A stretch of DNA of 64,000 nucleotides from Gemmatimonadaceae bacterium (GCA_036496605.1 DASXKV010000022.1:1-64000), one strand, 5' to 3'; numbered from the stretch's first letter, positions 33,021 to 42,348 are shown. Notes: generated by a model not told the origin, from the letters alone. Numbers and translations are program-made.

Positions 33021-34484
33021 TCACCGATGCGTTCGTGATGCGTCGGCGCCTAACGGCGCCAGAGTCTCTCCGTGAAGTCCAAGAATGCCCACGTCGTGAG
33101 CGAGCTGCGCCACCGAACCGCGCCACTGCCACCTCGCCTGTGCATCCTGCGCGCGCGCATCCGCAAGCGCCGACTGCGCGATGAGCAAATCGACAATGCT
33201 GCCAACACCCTCACGGTAGCGTCCGCGTGCGACACTCTCCGATTCCGTCGCGCTTGCGAGCAGATCCGCTGCCGTACGTACGCGCTCCGTGGCCGTTTGC
33301 AAATTGTAATAGGCCGTGAACACCTGCAGCGCGATCTGCTGACGCGTTTGTTCCGTCCGCGCATTGGCCGCGTCGAGCTGATCGGCCGCCGAACGCAGCG
33401 AATACTGTCTCGCCAGACCGGTGAATGCCGGAAGATCGAAGGTCAAGCCAATGCTGTATGTCCGACCACGAAAGCCCGGAAGACTCGACGATGTGTAGCC
33501 GCTGTTTGCGTTGAGGGACACGGTGGGGTAGAGCCCGGATCTGGCGACGTGGACCTGCGCGACGGCGGCCGCCGCCTCCGCGCGCGCCGCTTCGAGATCC
33601 GGCCGCTGGCGGGTCGCCACTACGATCATCGTGTCGATGGACTGTGTGATGAATTGCAGCGAGTCGGGGCACAGAGAATCCGTTAGAACCGGCGGCTCGA
33701 AGGCGGCGTTCGCGGGAATCCCCATCGCCACCGCCAGCGTGCCTTGCGCGACATGCACTGCGCCCTCGAGCGATTCGAGGGTGAGCTGCGCCTGCGAGCG
33801 GAAGGTGCGCGCCTGCAGCACGTCGGCGATGGTCGCCAAGCCAACGCGATGCCGCTCCTCGGCCGCGTTGAGATTTGCCGTTGCCTCTTCGACTGCCGTG
33901 CGTTCCGCGTCCCGCTGTGCGCGCGCGGCTTGATAATCGAAGAGCGCCTGCTCGGCGGTGAGGATGGTGTTCTGCACCGCGACGTTGTGCGCGAGGTCGG
34001 CGGCTACTGCCGTCTGCCGAGCGACGTCGACGTTGCCGGCGCGCCCACCGAAGTCGAGCACCAGGTAGTTGAGGCTCAGCGTCGGTCCGTACTGAACGCG
34101 TTGCGACAGCACTCCGCTCGGAGCGAGCGGCTGCGCCTGTGATCCGCCGACGTCGATCGAGAGGCTCGGGAAGAACTGGCCTCGGCTCGCGCCGAACGCG
34201 TCGGCGGCCGCGCGCGCCTGTGCCCACGACAGACGCGTCGTCGGGTTATTGCGGAGCGCGAGGTCGACGACATCGCCCATGCTGAGATGGCCAGTCGCCG
34301 CCGGTATCGCGACAGGAGCGGTCGTCGGATTCGGGCGCTGAACCCGCGCCTTGACATCGGGCGACGGGTTCCAGTACTCGTTAGGCTGCGTTGGCGCGCC
34401 GGGAACGCCGTCGATCGACGGCGGCCGGTGTGGCGTGCAGGCGGCCGTGACGAGGAGCGCGGCGCCAATCCCCAGGCGCCTCAC
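33021..34484 (-). CDS. Outer-membrane efflux channel, NodT/OprM-like lipoprotein
   Basis: 487 residues with lipobox VTAAC (ALLVTAACTPHRPPS), as in OprM-type channels. A Pro-rich linker is followed by the two-fold TolC repeat: MGDVVDLALRNNPTTRLSWA, QALFDYQAARAQRDAERTAV, RHRVGLATIADVLQARTFRS, and its C-terminal counterpart ARGRYREGVGSIVDLLIAQS. It is flanked by two adaptor genes on the same strand, overlapping the upstream one by 4 bases. It provides the outer-membrane exit for the pump at 28739. Confidence 0.9.
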   Translation of the reverse strand: MRRLGIGAALLVTAACTPHRPPSIDGVPGAPTQPNEYWNPSPDVKARVQRPNPTTAPVAIPAATGHLSMGDVVDLALRNNPTTRLSWAQARAAADAFGASRGQFFPSLSIDVGGSQAQPLAPSGVLSQRVQYGPTLSLNYLVLDFGGRAGNVDVARQTAVAADLAHNVAVQNTILTAEQALFDYQAARAQRDAERTAVEEATANLNAAEERHRVGLATIADVLQARTFRSQAQLTLESLEGAVHVAQGTLAVAMGIPANAAFEPPVLTDSLCPDSLQFITQSIDTMIVVATRQRPDLEAARAEAAAAVAQVHVARSGLYPTVSLNANSGYTSSSLPGFRGRTYSIGLTFDLPAFTGLARQYSLRSAADQLDAANARTEQTRQQIALQVFTAYYNLQTATERVRTAADLLASATESESVARGRYREGVGSIVDLLIAQSALADARAQDAQARWQWRGSVAQLAHDVGILGLHGETLAPLGADASRTHR

Positions 34485-35722
34485 TGCACCGTCCTCGACT
34501 GCGTTGACGCGCGCGTCGACGAGCGCGCGACGCCTTGTGCAAGACGCAGCGACGGCGGCGTCGTCGAACGTGTCCGCGCGGCATCGCCGAGCAATACCAC
34601 CTTCTCGCCCTCACGAACACCGCCACGCACCTCGACCCATTCGAGGTCAGTAGCGCCCGGCTGTATCGCCCGCAGCTCGTAGCAGCCGCCGGCGAGTGCG
34701 ACGACGGCGAATCGCGACCCGGTCCCGGTCGTGGATGTTGCTGTCGGAAGAAGGGCAGGGCTGATCGCTTCCCGCAGCGAGTCGGCTGACTGCTGGAAGA
34801 CACGCGCGATCGCGACGAGCTCGTTGCTCGCGCGAACGGCATCGACGGGAATCGCGAGCACGCCCGACTCTCGCGCGGCGACGATCGTGACTTCACCGTT
34901 CATGCCCGGCATGAGCAAACGCTCATGATTATCGATCGTTACGAGAACGGGGAAGAACGTCACACCCTGATTGACGACGGCCGATGGCTCGACCTTCTCG
35001 ACGACTCCATCGAACGTTCGGGAAGGAACGGCGTCGACGCGGATTGTCGCCGGCTCGCCCGGCTTCACGTTCGCCAAATCGGCCTCGTCCACGTTCACCC
35101 GCATGCGGACGCGGAGCAGGTTGGCCATCGTGACGATCGACGTATCCCGGCCGAAGGACCCGGTCGCCGAGGCCACGAGTTGGCCGAGCGAGACGCTCTT
35201 CGAGAGAATCGTTCCGTCAACGGGCGCGCGAACCGTCGCGTCTTCGAGCTTCTGGCGTGCGAGATCCAGATCCGCACGGTCCTCGGCGACGAGCGAAACC
35301 GCGTGCACATAGCTCGCGGCGACGCTATCGTGCTCCGCTGGCGTGATGACGTGCTGGGCCAGCATCTCTTCAGCGCGGTTCTTCTGCAGCCCTGCGTTAT
35401 GCATCGCCGCAACGGATGCGACGTCGTCCGCCACCGCTTCGTCGAATTCGTTCTTCACGTCCCGCGGGTCGATTTGCACGATGAGGTCGCCCGCTTTGAC
35501 GTCGCTGCCGATGTCCACGGGCATCTTTTGCACGAGCCCGGAGGCCTTCGAGCGAATGGCAACAAGATCGATTGGCTCCAGTGTGCCAGTGGCCTGAACG
35601 CGAACGACGATGTCGCGACGCGCGGCGACCGCGCTTGGCAGCGGCACCGGCCGGTCGGGCGCGCGATGGCAGGCGGCGCTGACCGCAAGGCAGACGATCG
35701 AAAGCACGGGACGCGTTGACAT
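34481..35722 (-). CDS. MacA/HlyD-like adaptor lipoprotein, first adaptor of the operon
   Basis: 413 residues from ATG 35722 (eight codons below an earlier ATG), which gives the lipobox SAAC (IVCLAVSAACHRAPD). Domains: RVQATGTLEPIDLVAIRSKA and DIGSDVKAGDLIVQIDPRDV (first lipoyl half), a helical hairpin, DATVRAPVDGTILSKSVSLG (second half), and a long C-terminal region. GTILSKSVSLGQLVAS is the MacA type, whose usual partner is a MacB ABC permease rather than an RND pump. Having both a MacA-like and an MdtA-like adaptor with one pump is unusual. It may serve another permease, such as the ADOP protein at 23687, but this is speculation. Confidence 0.87.
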   Translation of the reverse strand: MSTRPVLSIVCLAVSAACHRAPDRPVPLPSAVAARRDIVVRVQATGTLEPIDLVAIRSKASGLVQKMPVDIGSDVKAGDLIVQIDPRDVKNEFDEAVADDVASVAAMHNAGLQKNRAEEMLAQHVITPAEHDSVAASYVHAVSLVAEDRADLDLARQKLEDATVRAPVDGTILSKSVSLGQLVASATGSFGRDTSIVTMANLLRVRMRVNVDEADLANVKPGEPATIRVDAVPSRTFDGVVEKVEPSAVVNQGVTFFPVLVTIDNHERLLMPGMNGEVTIVAARESGVLAIPVDAVRASNELVAIARVFQQSADSLREAISPALLPTATSTTGTGSRFAVVALAGGCYELRAIQPGATDLEWVEVRGGVREGEKVVLLGDAARTRSTTPPSLRLAQGVARSSTRASTQSRTVQ

Positions 35723-35762
35723 CCGCGCGCGAAGAAAAACGGTCATGAAAGAAAGAAAATCG

Positions 35763-36218
35763 TTAGGGAGTGCTGCTCATCCGGCGCGCATCGTCGCCGC
35801 GCAGCTGCAGACGGCGAAAGCGCTCGCGTTGGTCGGGCGTTAGCACCTGCTCCATATCGCTGCGAACGTCGGAGACGAGCCGCTCGACGCGCGGTCGGAT
35901 CTCCTCGCGAAGTGCGCCGAACTCGCCGGCGCGATGCATCATGATCGCATCGATGGCGCTATCCTGTGCCGGCGTGAGGCTGAGCTCCCGCGCCAATTCA
36001 CCTCGAATCCGACGCCGCTCTTCTGGCGTCGGCGATCGCAAGGCGGAGGAAAGGGGATGAAATCCGGTATCCGGGAACATCGCCGGCGCCACGAGAGGTC
36101 GCAATAACACGCGATCGACCGCAATGCCGGCGACGACGCTCGCGACGATGATTGCCCCGATGACGATGATGGCCATCGCCCGCGCCGGCAGGTACGCGTT
36201 ATAGAACCTCCGCATCAT
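35763..36218 (-). CDS. Spy/CpxP-like periplasmic sensor, membrane anchored
   Basis: 151 residues. One N-terminal membrane helix (MAIIVIGAIIVASVVAGIAV), then a helical periplasmic domain with LSLTPAQDSAIDAIMMHRAG and VLTPDQRERFRRLQ, the paired L-T-x-x-Q motifs of the LTXXQ/Spy/CpxP and zinc-resistance (ZraP-like) superfamily. Such proteins are chaperones or negative feedback sensors of envelope or metal stress. It lies between the candidate anti-sigma gene and the efflux genes, with an ATGA overlap upstream, so it is part of the sigma-efflux operon and may pass the stress signal to it. Confidence 0.82.
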   Translation of the reverse strand: MMRRFYNAYLPARAMAIIVIGAIIVASVVAGIAVDRVLLRPLVAPAMFPDTGFHPLSSALRSPTPEERRRIRGELARELSLTPAQDSAIDAIMMHRAGEFGALREEIRPRVERLVSDVRSDMEQVLTPDQRERFRRLQLRGDDARRMSSTP

Positions 36219-36622
36219 CGCTGCGTCTCCACGTGTCCGGCGCCGGCGCTTTCGGCTGCGGGCGCGTCGAGCACGAAGTCAATCAGCTCGCGCGACGGAG
36301 CTTTGTTGGTGACGGCGCGCAGCAACGCCGTTCGCTCGCTCGCGTGCGCACGTGATGGTGTCCGAACCGCAGAGCTCCACGCCAGGCAGACGGTCGCGAC
36401 GAACGCCGCAGCGACGCCGAGTGGCAAGAGCGTTCCGGCCCATGCAGCTGCGTACTCCCACCACGGCGACGCACCCCGACGCCGCGCGTCGAGCAGCGGC
36501 GCCGCGCGCCGCACGATGCGCTGCGCCAACGCCGCCATCTGAGTCGTCGTGGGAGCCGGAGGGTCGAGACGGCGCAGCTCTCTCGCCAACTCGCGATCCG
36601 ACCGTGAATCGTTAGGTCTCAT
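36215..36622 (-). CDS. Single-pass membrane protein, candidate anti-sigma factor
   Basis: 135 residues: a cytosolic N-terminal region of about 65 residues (RELARELRRLDPPAPTTTQM, then a basic helix RIVRRAAPLLDARRR), one membrane helix (TLLPLGVAAAFVATVCLAW) and a 45-residue periplasmic tail. Topology and its place directly after an ECF sigma gene fit a membrane anti-sigma factor. It lacks the zinc-binding HxxxCxxC motif of the ZAS class, so the assignment rests on context. It overlaps the Spy-like gene by 4 bases. Confidence 0.65.
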   Translation of the reverse strand: MRPNDSRSDRELARELRRLDPPAPTTTQMAALAQRIVRRAAPLLDARRRGASPWWEYAAAWAGTLLPLGVAAAFVATVCLAWSSAVRTPSRAHASERTALLRAVTNKAPSRELIDFVLDAPAAESAGAGHVETQR

Positions 36623-36627
36623 TCAAA

Positions 36628-37239
36628 TCAACCTCGACGGAGCGGCGTCAGCGCATTCCGTAGCTGTCGACGCGCCATGTGCAGATGCCAGCGAATCGTC
36701 GCTGGCGAAGAATCCAGAAGCTTCGCGATCTCGGCGACCGAGAAGCCGTCCACCTCGAAGAGCTGAACCACCAACCGCCGTCGCTCAGGCAAGTCCGCGA
36801 GCGTCCGCCGAAACTCGTCCCGGATCTCGGCGCGTTCCGCCGCATCCGCGAGCGACGGTCTCATGTCGCTCAGATCGTCCGGCAACTCCTCGGCGGCACG
36901 CGCCGACCGGGACGCTGCGACGTCCAGCCCTCGATTGACTATGATCCGCGACAACCACGGCCAGAATGGTCGCGACAGATCGAAGCGATCGATGTGCTGA
37001 AGCGCCGCTAGAAAGGCATCCTGAACGAGATCCTCGGCGTCCTCGCGATGCCGTAACACGCGCATCGCGAGCGACATCGCCCGAGGCAAATACAGCTCGA
37101 CGACACGCCCGAACGCATCACGCTCCCCGTTCCGGACGCGAGTAAGAAGCTCGCGCTCTTCCTGAGCCGCATCGTTGGCATGTAGCACCAACGAGGCGCG
37201 CGAAATATCGTGCGCAGTCGCCGTGTACGTATCCCTCAC
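36628..37239 (-). CDS. ECF-type RNA polymerase sigma factor
   Basis: 203 residues. Sigma region 2, about residues 30-100: AFGRVVELYLPRAMSLAMRV, HREDAEDLVQDAFLAALQHI, PFWPWLSRIIVNRGLD. Region 4, about 135-195: LADLPERRRLVVQLFEVDGF, SVAEIAKLLDSSPATIRWHL. No region 3 lies between, as expected for the ECF class. It is followed 5 bases later by the candidate anti-sigma gene, then a Spy-like sensor, two adaptors, a channel and an RND pump, all on one strand. It probably drives its own operon in response to envelope stress. Confidence 0.93.
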   Translation of the reverse strand: MRDTYTATAHDISRASLVLHANDAAQEERELLTRVRNGERDAFGRVVELYLPRAMSLAMRVLRHREDAEDLVQDAFLAALQHIDRFDLSRPFWPWLSRIIVNRGLDVAASRSARAAEELPDDLSDMRPSLADAAERAEIRDEFRRTLADLPERRRLVVQLFEVDGFSVAEIAKLLDSSPATIRWHLHMARRQLRNALTPLRRG

Positions 37240-37308
37240 CTCGAATTTGGAGCCGGTGTGCTCGCTCCAAAGGATGTACGGGCGACAGGGCCGGACCGTT
37301 TGAGCGTC

Positions 37309-38574
37309 TCAACTCTCGGCGATAATACCCTTCTGGATGTAGATAGGTCGAAGGAGTGCCCGGAGGGACGGAAGGCGGGAACCGAACCAAACCCCCGCAA
37401 TCACGCACGCCACACCGCCCAGCAGAATGGTCATGGGCGCGCCGATGCGATCGGCGAGGATCCCGGCGAGAAGGCTGCCGAGCGGGGCGGTGCCGAGGAA
37501 AGCCATTGTATAGAAGGACATTACTCGGCCACGCATCCGCTCTTCGACAATGGTCTGAAGGATGGTGTTCGTGGACGCCGTCTCGACCATCATGCCGCCA
37601 CCGACTACGGGCAACAGGAGCAGCGAGAGCCAGAGAAGCCGCGACTGCGAGAAGGCGGCCAGTCCAACACCGAAGGCCATCGTCGCGAGAACCATTGCCC
37701 GTCCGAGACCGAGGACCGAGTTGCGCGAGGCGAGGTAGAGCGCTCCTGCAAGTGCCCCCAGACCAGACGCCGTCATGAGGAAGCCGAGCGTGTGCGCGCC
37801 CCCATGCAACCGGTCCGTCGCTATCGCCGGCATCAGCACGGTGTAGGGCATCCCCATCGTCGCAACGAGCGCGAGGAGGAGCAGAGAAGATCGCATCGGT
37901 ACAGAGCGCGATACGTATAAGAGACCCTCGCGGAGCTCTTCGAGGACCTTAGTCTGCGCTTGCCGACGCGGTCGCTTTTCGACCCGCATCGCTAACAGGG
38001 ATGCGATCACGGCGACGTAGGAGATCGCGTCGATCATGAAGCACCAGCCCTCTCCTACCGCGGCGATGATGACGCCGCCAATTGACGGCCCGATGATCCG
38101 GCTGCCGTTCACCATCGTCGAATTGAGCGCAATCGCGTTCGGCAGGTCAGCGCGGTCCTCGATCATGTCGACGATGAAGGACTGCCGTGCGGGCGTGTCG
38201 AAGGCATTGATCACACCTTGCACGACCTGAAGGACGAGGATTTCGCGAACGGTGATGATGCCGGGCAGCGCCAACAAAGCGAGCGCCAGCGACTGCAACA
38301 TCGAAAAGAACTGAGTGATGACGAGGATTCGATGCCGGTCGTGACGGTCGACCAGAACGCCAGCGAAGGGTGAGAGTACGAGCGTTGGGATCTGACCGCA
38401 GAATCCGACGACACCGAGCAGCAGCGCCGATCCGGTGAGGCGATAGACGAGCCAGCTCGTCGCGATGCGCGTGATCCAGGTGCCCACGAGCGACACGCTC
38501 TGTCCGCCGAAGAACAGGCGGTAGTTCCGGTGTCGAAGTGCGCGCAGCAGCCTCGGGCCTTGCTCGTCGGGCAT
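37309..38574 (-). CDS. MFS exporter (enterobactin-exporter-like, MFS_3 type)
   Basis: 421 residues, 12 predicted helices in two halves. LRHRNYRLFFGGQSVSLVGT begins the protein and SPFAGVLVDRHDRHRILVIT is the loop 2-3 MFS signature. DTPARQSFIVDMIEDRADLP and NAIALNSTMVNGSRIIGPSI are typical of the EntS-like group. These exporters move siderophores or drugs; no siderophore genes are present here, so the substrate is unknown. It is a monocistronic gene on the minus strand between the sigma operon and topoisomerase IB. No clear Shine-Dalgarno precedes the ATG at 38574. Confidence 0.9.
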   Translation of the reverse strand: MPDEQGPRLLRALRHRNYRLFFGGQSVSLVGTWITRIATSWLVYRLTGSALLLGVVGFCGQIPTLVLSPFAGVLVDRHDRHRILVITQFFSMLQSLALALLALPGIITVREILVLQVVQGVINAFDTPARQSFIVDMIEDRADLPNAIALNSTMVNGSRIIGPSIGGVIIAAVGEGWCFMIDAISYVAVIASLLAMRVEKRPRRQAQTKVLEELREGLLYVSRSVPMRSSLLLLALVATMGMPYTVLMPAIATDRLHGGAHTLGFLMTASGLGALAGALYLASRNSVLGLGRAMVLATMAFGVGLAAFSQSRLLWLSLLLLPVVGGGMMVETASTNTILQTIVEERMRGRVMSFYTMAFLGTAPLGSLLAGILADRIGAPMTILLGGVACVIAGVWFGSRLPSLRALLRPIYIQKGIIAES

Positions 38575-38659
38575 GGCGAAAGAAAGGGATAGCCGGGGGG
38601 CTAGAGCTAGGGCCAGGACTGAGGGAAAAATCGCACCAGGAACGTGCGTCGCGCTTTCG

Positions 38660-39817
38660 TTACGCAGCCCGTCCGCCTGTCTGCGCGGTGTCGTTACTCG
38701 GGCGATCGCTCGCGAGCTTGAGCGGCTCGGTCTTGCCGCGTACGCGCAGCATCTCGATCACCGCGACTTCGTCGCGCCGCAGTGCGGCGGGGCCGTTTGT
38801 CGTCCGGAGTTGACGTGCACCGTCATCTGGAGTCGGCGGGATTGTTATCCCCTGCATGTACGCTTCGATGATCGCCGGATGGACGTAATACTTGCGACAC
38901 ACCGCGCGCGTGTTTCCCAACCGCCTGGAGATCTGATCGATTGCGGCGACGACGTTGGCCTTTCCCTTCTTCTCGGCGGTGAACGCGCCGAAGTCGCGGA
39001 GCGCGGTCGCGGCGAGCGTTGTGCCGGCCCACGTTCGAAAATCCTTCGCCGTCACTTGACGCCCCGTGATGCGCCGCAGATAGTCGTTGATGTCGCCGGC
39101 GTCGACGGACTGGCGACGTCCGTCGCCGTCCAGATACTGAAAGAGCTCCTGGCCGGGGAGCTCTTGACAATGCTGAACGATTCGCGCGATGCGGCGATCC
39201 GTCACCGCAACCGAATGGGCAATGCCACTCTTGCCGCGAAACTCGAAGCGCAATTTCGCGCCGGAAACGGTCACGTGACGCCGCCGGAGTGTCGTTAGGC
39301 CGAACGAGCCATTGTCACGCGCGTACTCGTCGTTGCCGACGCGAATGAGCGTTCGCTCGAGGAGCCAGACCACTGTTGCCAAGACCTTGTCGCGCGAGAG
39401 CTCGGGAAGCGCGATGTCGCGCTCGACGCGTTCGCGAATACTTGGCAGGATCTCACTGAACGCGACCATCCGTCCGAACTTCGTCTCGTCACGGACGGCG
39501 CGATAGCGCGGATGATAGCGATACTGCTTGCGGCCGCGCGCATCGCGCGCTGTCACCTGCAAGTGACCAGCGGGATTGGGGCAGATCCACACCTCGTTCC
39601 AACGGGGTGGGATGACGAGCTTGCGGATGCGCTCCAGTTCCGTCCGGTCGCGAATGACCGCTCCGTCGACACCGATGTACGCAAAGCCACGCCCGTGCCG
39701 CTTGCGACGGATGCCTGGTGCTGCATCCGTCACATAGCGAAGGCCGGCTGCTTCCGCGGATTCGACGTGTTCGTCAGAGGGAATCATCGGGCGTTCGAGG
39801 GTCCCGGGCACGGCCAT
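38660..39817 (-). CDS. Type IB DNA topoisomerase (bacterial, poxvirus-like)
   Basis: 385 residues from ATG 39817, preceded by GAGGG at good spacing; longer frames upstream are not conserved. N-terminal domain has RLRKLVIPPRWNEVWICP-like sequence (IRKLVIPPRWNEVWICPNPA) and AVRDETKFGRMVAF. The catalytic domain has LLERTLIRVGNDEYARDNGS with the first active arginine, AKDFRTWAGTTLAA and CRKYYVHPAIIEAY carrying the nucleophile Tyr. The enzyme relaxes supercoils through a 3'-phosphotyrosine and needs no ATP. Orphan bacterial copies are scattered in soil bacteria. It is divergent from the GGDEF/EAL gene with 38 bases between starts. Confidence 0.92.
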   Translation of the reverse strand: MAVPGTLERPMIPSDEHVESAEAAGLRYVTDAAPGIRRKRHGRGFAYIGVDGAVIRDRTELERIRKLVIPPRWNEVWICPNPAGHLQVTARDARGRKQYRYHPRYRAVRDETKFGRMVAFSEILPSIRERVERDIALPELSRDKVLATVVWLLERTLIRVGNDEYARDNGSFGLTTLRRRHVTVSGAKLRFEFRGKSGIAHSVAVTDRRIARIVQHCQELPGQELFQYLDGDGRRQSVDAGDINDYLRRITGRQVTAKDFRTWAGTTLAATALRDFGAFTAEKKGKANVVAAIDQISRRLGNTRAVCRKYYVHPAIIEAYMQGITIPPTPDDGARQLRTTNGPAALRRDEVAVIEMLRVRGKTEPLKLASDRPSNDTAQTGGRAA

Positions 39818-39855
39818 CGGCGCCGCCCTCGGGTGTTCCGTTCGTACCCTGACGG

Positions 39856-41862
39856 ATGAAGCCCAACGAAGGGCACGTCGCGCGGAGAATGGTCGACACG
39901 TTCGAGAAGTCGATTCGCGGCAATCCGGGAGACATTCTGGCTGCCGGCAACGACAAGGCAAACATCCAGTTACGCATCCGCTGGGTGTCCGTCCTCACAC
40001 AGATGCCTGCCCACCAACATGACACGTCAGCGGGGACGCGGCCCGCTGGTGCAGAACGGCTCCGGGCCGGCGCGGAACGCGCGCACGGATTGGACGGCGC
40101 GCTCGCCGCGGCACTCGAGCGCGTGGCTCGTATCATCGCGACGAGTCTTCGCGCGCCCTCAGCAGCTGTCGTCCTTCTCGGTCAGGATCGCCGCTGCTTT
40201 GGCGGTGGGAGCGAGGTGCACTCATGGCTCGCGCGCGATCCGGGTGCGCTGTTCCGCTCCGGCCTCGCGAATCGGGTACTCGAGTCCCAGCAAGCCGTGG
40301 CGGTCGCGGATGCGAGCGCCATACTCAACGCCGATTCCGACTCGGCCAAATCGTTAGGCATCGGCGCCTTTCTCGGCATCGCTGTCGCGGGCACCTCCGG
40401 CGAGCCATTGGCTCTCGTCGTTGCCATCGACGAATCGACGAGGCAGTGGAGCGATGACGAGATCGAGCACTTCACGGAGATGGCCGCTTCTGCCATCACT
40501 GAGATCGAGCTGCAACGTCGCACGGTCGAGGCAGAGCGAATCGAGCGACAGCTGCGTCACGACGCCTTGCACGACGGTCTCACTGGCCTGCCCAACAGGG
40601 CATGCTTCGTCGAGCGGTTGCGGCATGCGGGCGAGCGTGCGCGACGCAACGCCGACGATTCCTTCGCCGTGCTATTCGTCGATCTCGATCATTTCAAGAT
40701 CATCAACGACTCCTTCGGCCACCTCGTCGGCGACGAATTGCTCATCGAAGTCTCGCGCCGGCTTGCCGCGTGCCTGCGCTCCGTGGATACACTTGCTCGC
40801 CTGGGCGGCGACGAATTCGCGCTCCTCCTCGAGGAGGTCCGCGACCCGAGCGACGCCGCCCGTGTCGCTGAGCGATTACAAGTCGCCCTTCGCACACCGA
40901 TCGCGGTCCGCGACTCCGAGGTCTTCACATCGGCCAGCATCGGGATCGCGCTCTCCGGTCGCGCGGATGACGCGTCGCAGCATCTGCTCCGAAGCGCAGA
41001 TCTCGCGATGTATCGCGCCAAGGAACATGGGCGTGGCCGATTCGAGGTATTCGATCCTGCCATGCACACCGCGGCGATGGACCGCCTGCGACTCGAGACG
41101 GACCTCCGCCGCGCGATCGAGCGCGACCAGTTGATACTGCACTACCAGCCGGTCTTCTCGCTAACCACAGGTGGAGTCGTCGCAGTGGAGGCGCTCATTC
41201 GCTGGCAGCACCCCGAGCGCGGATTGATACCGCCACTCGACTTCATACCCGTTGCCGAGCGCACGGGGATGATCAAGGAGATCGGATACTGGGTGCTCGC
41301 GCGTGCGTGCGAGCAGCTGAAGCGGTGGGAGCGCGAATTTGGTTACGGGGCTCCACAATCCGTGTGGATCAACGTCTCGCCCAAGCAGTTCGCGCAGTGT
41401 GATCTCGCCCAGCAAGTCGAGGAGCTGTTCGAGTCGCTCTCGTTCGAGCCGCGCCGGATCAAGTTCGAGATTACGGAAAGCATCATGCTCGAGGACATCG
41501 AGCTGGCCATGCGCACCCTTGGCGATCTGCGACGACTCGGTGTACAGGTCTTCATGGACGACTTTGGAACGGGCTACTCCTCTCTCACCTATCTCGGCCG
41601 TCTACCCCTCGATGGTATCAAGGTTGACCGCAGCTTTGTGAGCCAGATGGGAACGGATGTCCGCCAGGCGCAGTTGGTTGGGACAATCATCACGCTCATT
41701 CGAAATCTCGGTCTCGAGCCAATAGCCGAAGGCGTCGAGACGGATCATCAGGCGAAACTTCTGCGGGAAATGGGCTGCGCCTTCGCGCAGGGATTCATGT
41801 TCTGCCGGCCCGTTCCACCGCGCGAGATCGACGCCATGCTTCGGAGCTCAGCCGCTCACTAA
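39856..41862 (+). CDS. GAF-GGDEF-EAL cyclic-di-GMP turnover protein
   Basis: Up to 668 residues, cytosolic. A GAF-like domain, about residues 75-225 (VARIIATSLRAPSAAVVLLG), a GGDEF domain with intact GGDEF at about 317 and DHFKIINDSFGHLVGDELL, then an EAL domain with VEALIRWQHPERGLIPP at about 445, NVSPKQFAQ, MDDFGTGYSSLTYL and AEGVETDHQ. Both catalytic halves look intact, so it can be a diguanylate cyclase, a phosphodiesterase, or switch between the two. The first 49 codons look little like protein; ATG 40003 is an alternative start. The GAF domain may sense a small ligand. It connects to pilus or biofilm control only by general knowledge of c-di-GMP. Confidence 0.93.
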   Translation: MKPNEGHVARRMVDTFEKSIRGNPGDILAAGNDKANIQLRIRWVSVLTQMPAHQHDTSAGTRPAGAERLRAGAERAHGLDGALAAALERVARIIATSLRAPSAAVVLLGQDRRCFGGGSEVHSWLARDPGALFRSGLANRVLESQQAVAVADASAILNADSDSAKSLGIGAFLGIAVAGTSGEPLALVVAIDESTRQWSDDEIEHFTEMAASAITEIELQRRTVEAERIERQLRHDALHDGLTGLPNRACFVERLRHAGERARRNADDSFAVLFVDLDHFKIINDSFGHLVGDELLIEVSRRLAACLRSVDTLARLGGDEFALLLEEVRDPSDAARVAERLQVALRTPIAVRDSEVFTSASIGIALSGRADDASQHLLRSADLAMYRAKEHGRGRFEVFDPAMHTAAMDRLRLETDLRRAIERDQLILHYQPVFSLTTGGVVAVEALIRWQHPERGLIPPLDFIPVAERTGMIKEIGYWVLARACEQLKRWEREFGYGAPQSVWINVSPKQFAQCDLAQQVEELFESLSFEPRRIKFEITESIMLEDIELAMRTLGDLRRLGVQVFMDDFGTGYSSLTYLGRLPLDGIKVDRSFVSQMGTDVRQAQLVGTIITLIRNLGLEPIAEGVETDHQAKLLREMGCAFAQGFMFCRPVPPREIDAMLRSSAAH

Positions 41863-41941
41863 GAAAGCCTTCCCTGGGAACGATCCGAGCCACCGCCTGA
41901 TTCGAAATGGCGAACTCTATCGTTTTCCCTTTGGAGGTATC

Positions 41942-42346
41942 ATGCGGCACGCCGCTCAACTCGCGCTGCTCCTGCTGCTCGCCGTGGCAGGATGTGGCGG
42001 GTCAAGCACTGCACCCAGCACCAGCAACAACAACAGTGGTAACCCGCCACCTCAGAACAATCCGCCGTCAACGAGCAGCGACATCAGCGTCACGAATGAT
42101 TATTTCGATCCGATTTCGACGACAGTTGCCGTCGGAACGAAAGTGACGTGGACGTGGAACACGTGCTCGAGCGACGGCTACGGCGGCCAGACCTGCGTGA
42201 GCCACAGCGTTCTTTTCGACGACGGTGCGTCTGCTCCAACGCAGCAGCAGGGAACGTGGGCTCGGACGTTCACGGTGGCTGGCACGTATAAGTACCACTG
42301 CACCATTCACGGACAGGCCATGGCGGGGACGATCGTCGTGCAGTGA
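41942..42346 (+). CDS. Cupredoxin lipoprotein
   Basis: 134 residues. GGAGGT lies 3 bases before ATG 41942. Lipobox AVAGC with Cys18, then a low-complexity Ser/Asn/Pro linker (20-45), then a plastocyanin-like domain. Type 1 copper ligands are visible: His88 (CVSHSV), Cys120, His123 and Met127 in YHCTIHGQAM. It is a small electron carrier or copper-binding protein tethered to the outer or inner membrane on the periplasmic side. The two additional cysteines (75, 85) may form a disulfide. No oxidase gene is next to it, so its redox partner is unknown. Confidence 0.9.
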   Translation: MRHAAQLALLLLLAVAGCGGSSTAPSTSNNNSGNPPPQNNPPSTSSDISVTNDYFDPISTTVAVGTKVTWTWNTCSSDGYGGQTCVSHSVLFDDGASAPTQQQGTWARTFTVAGTYKYHCTIHGQAMAGTIVVQ

Positions 42347-42348
42347 GC

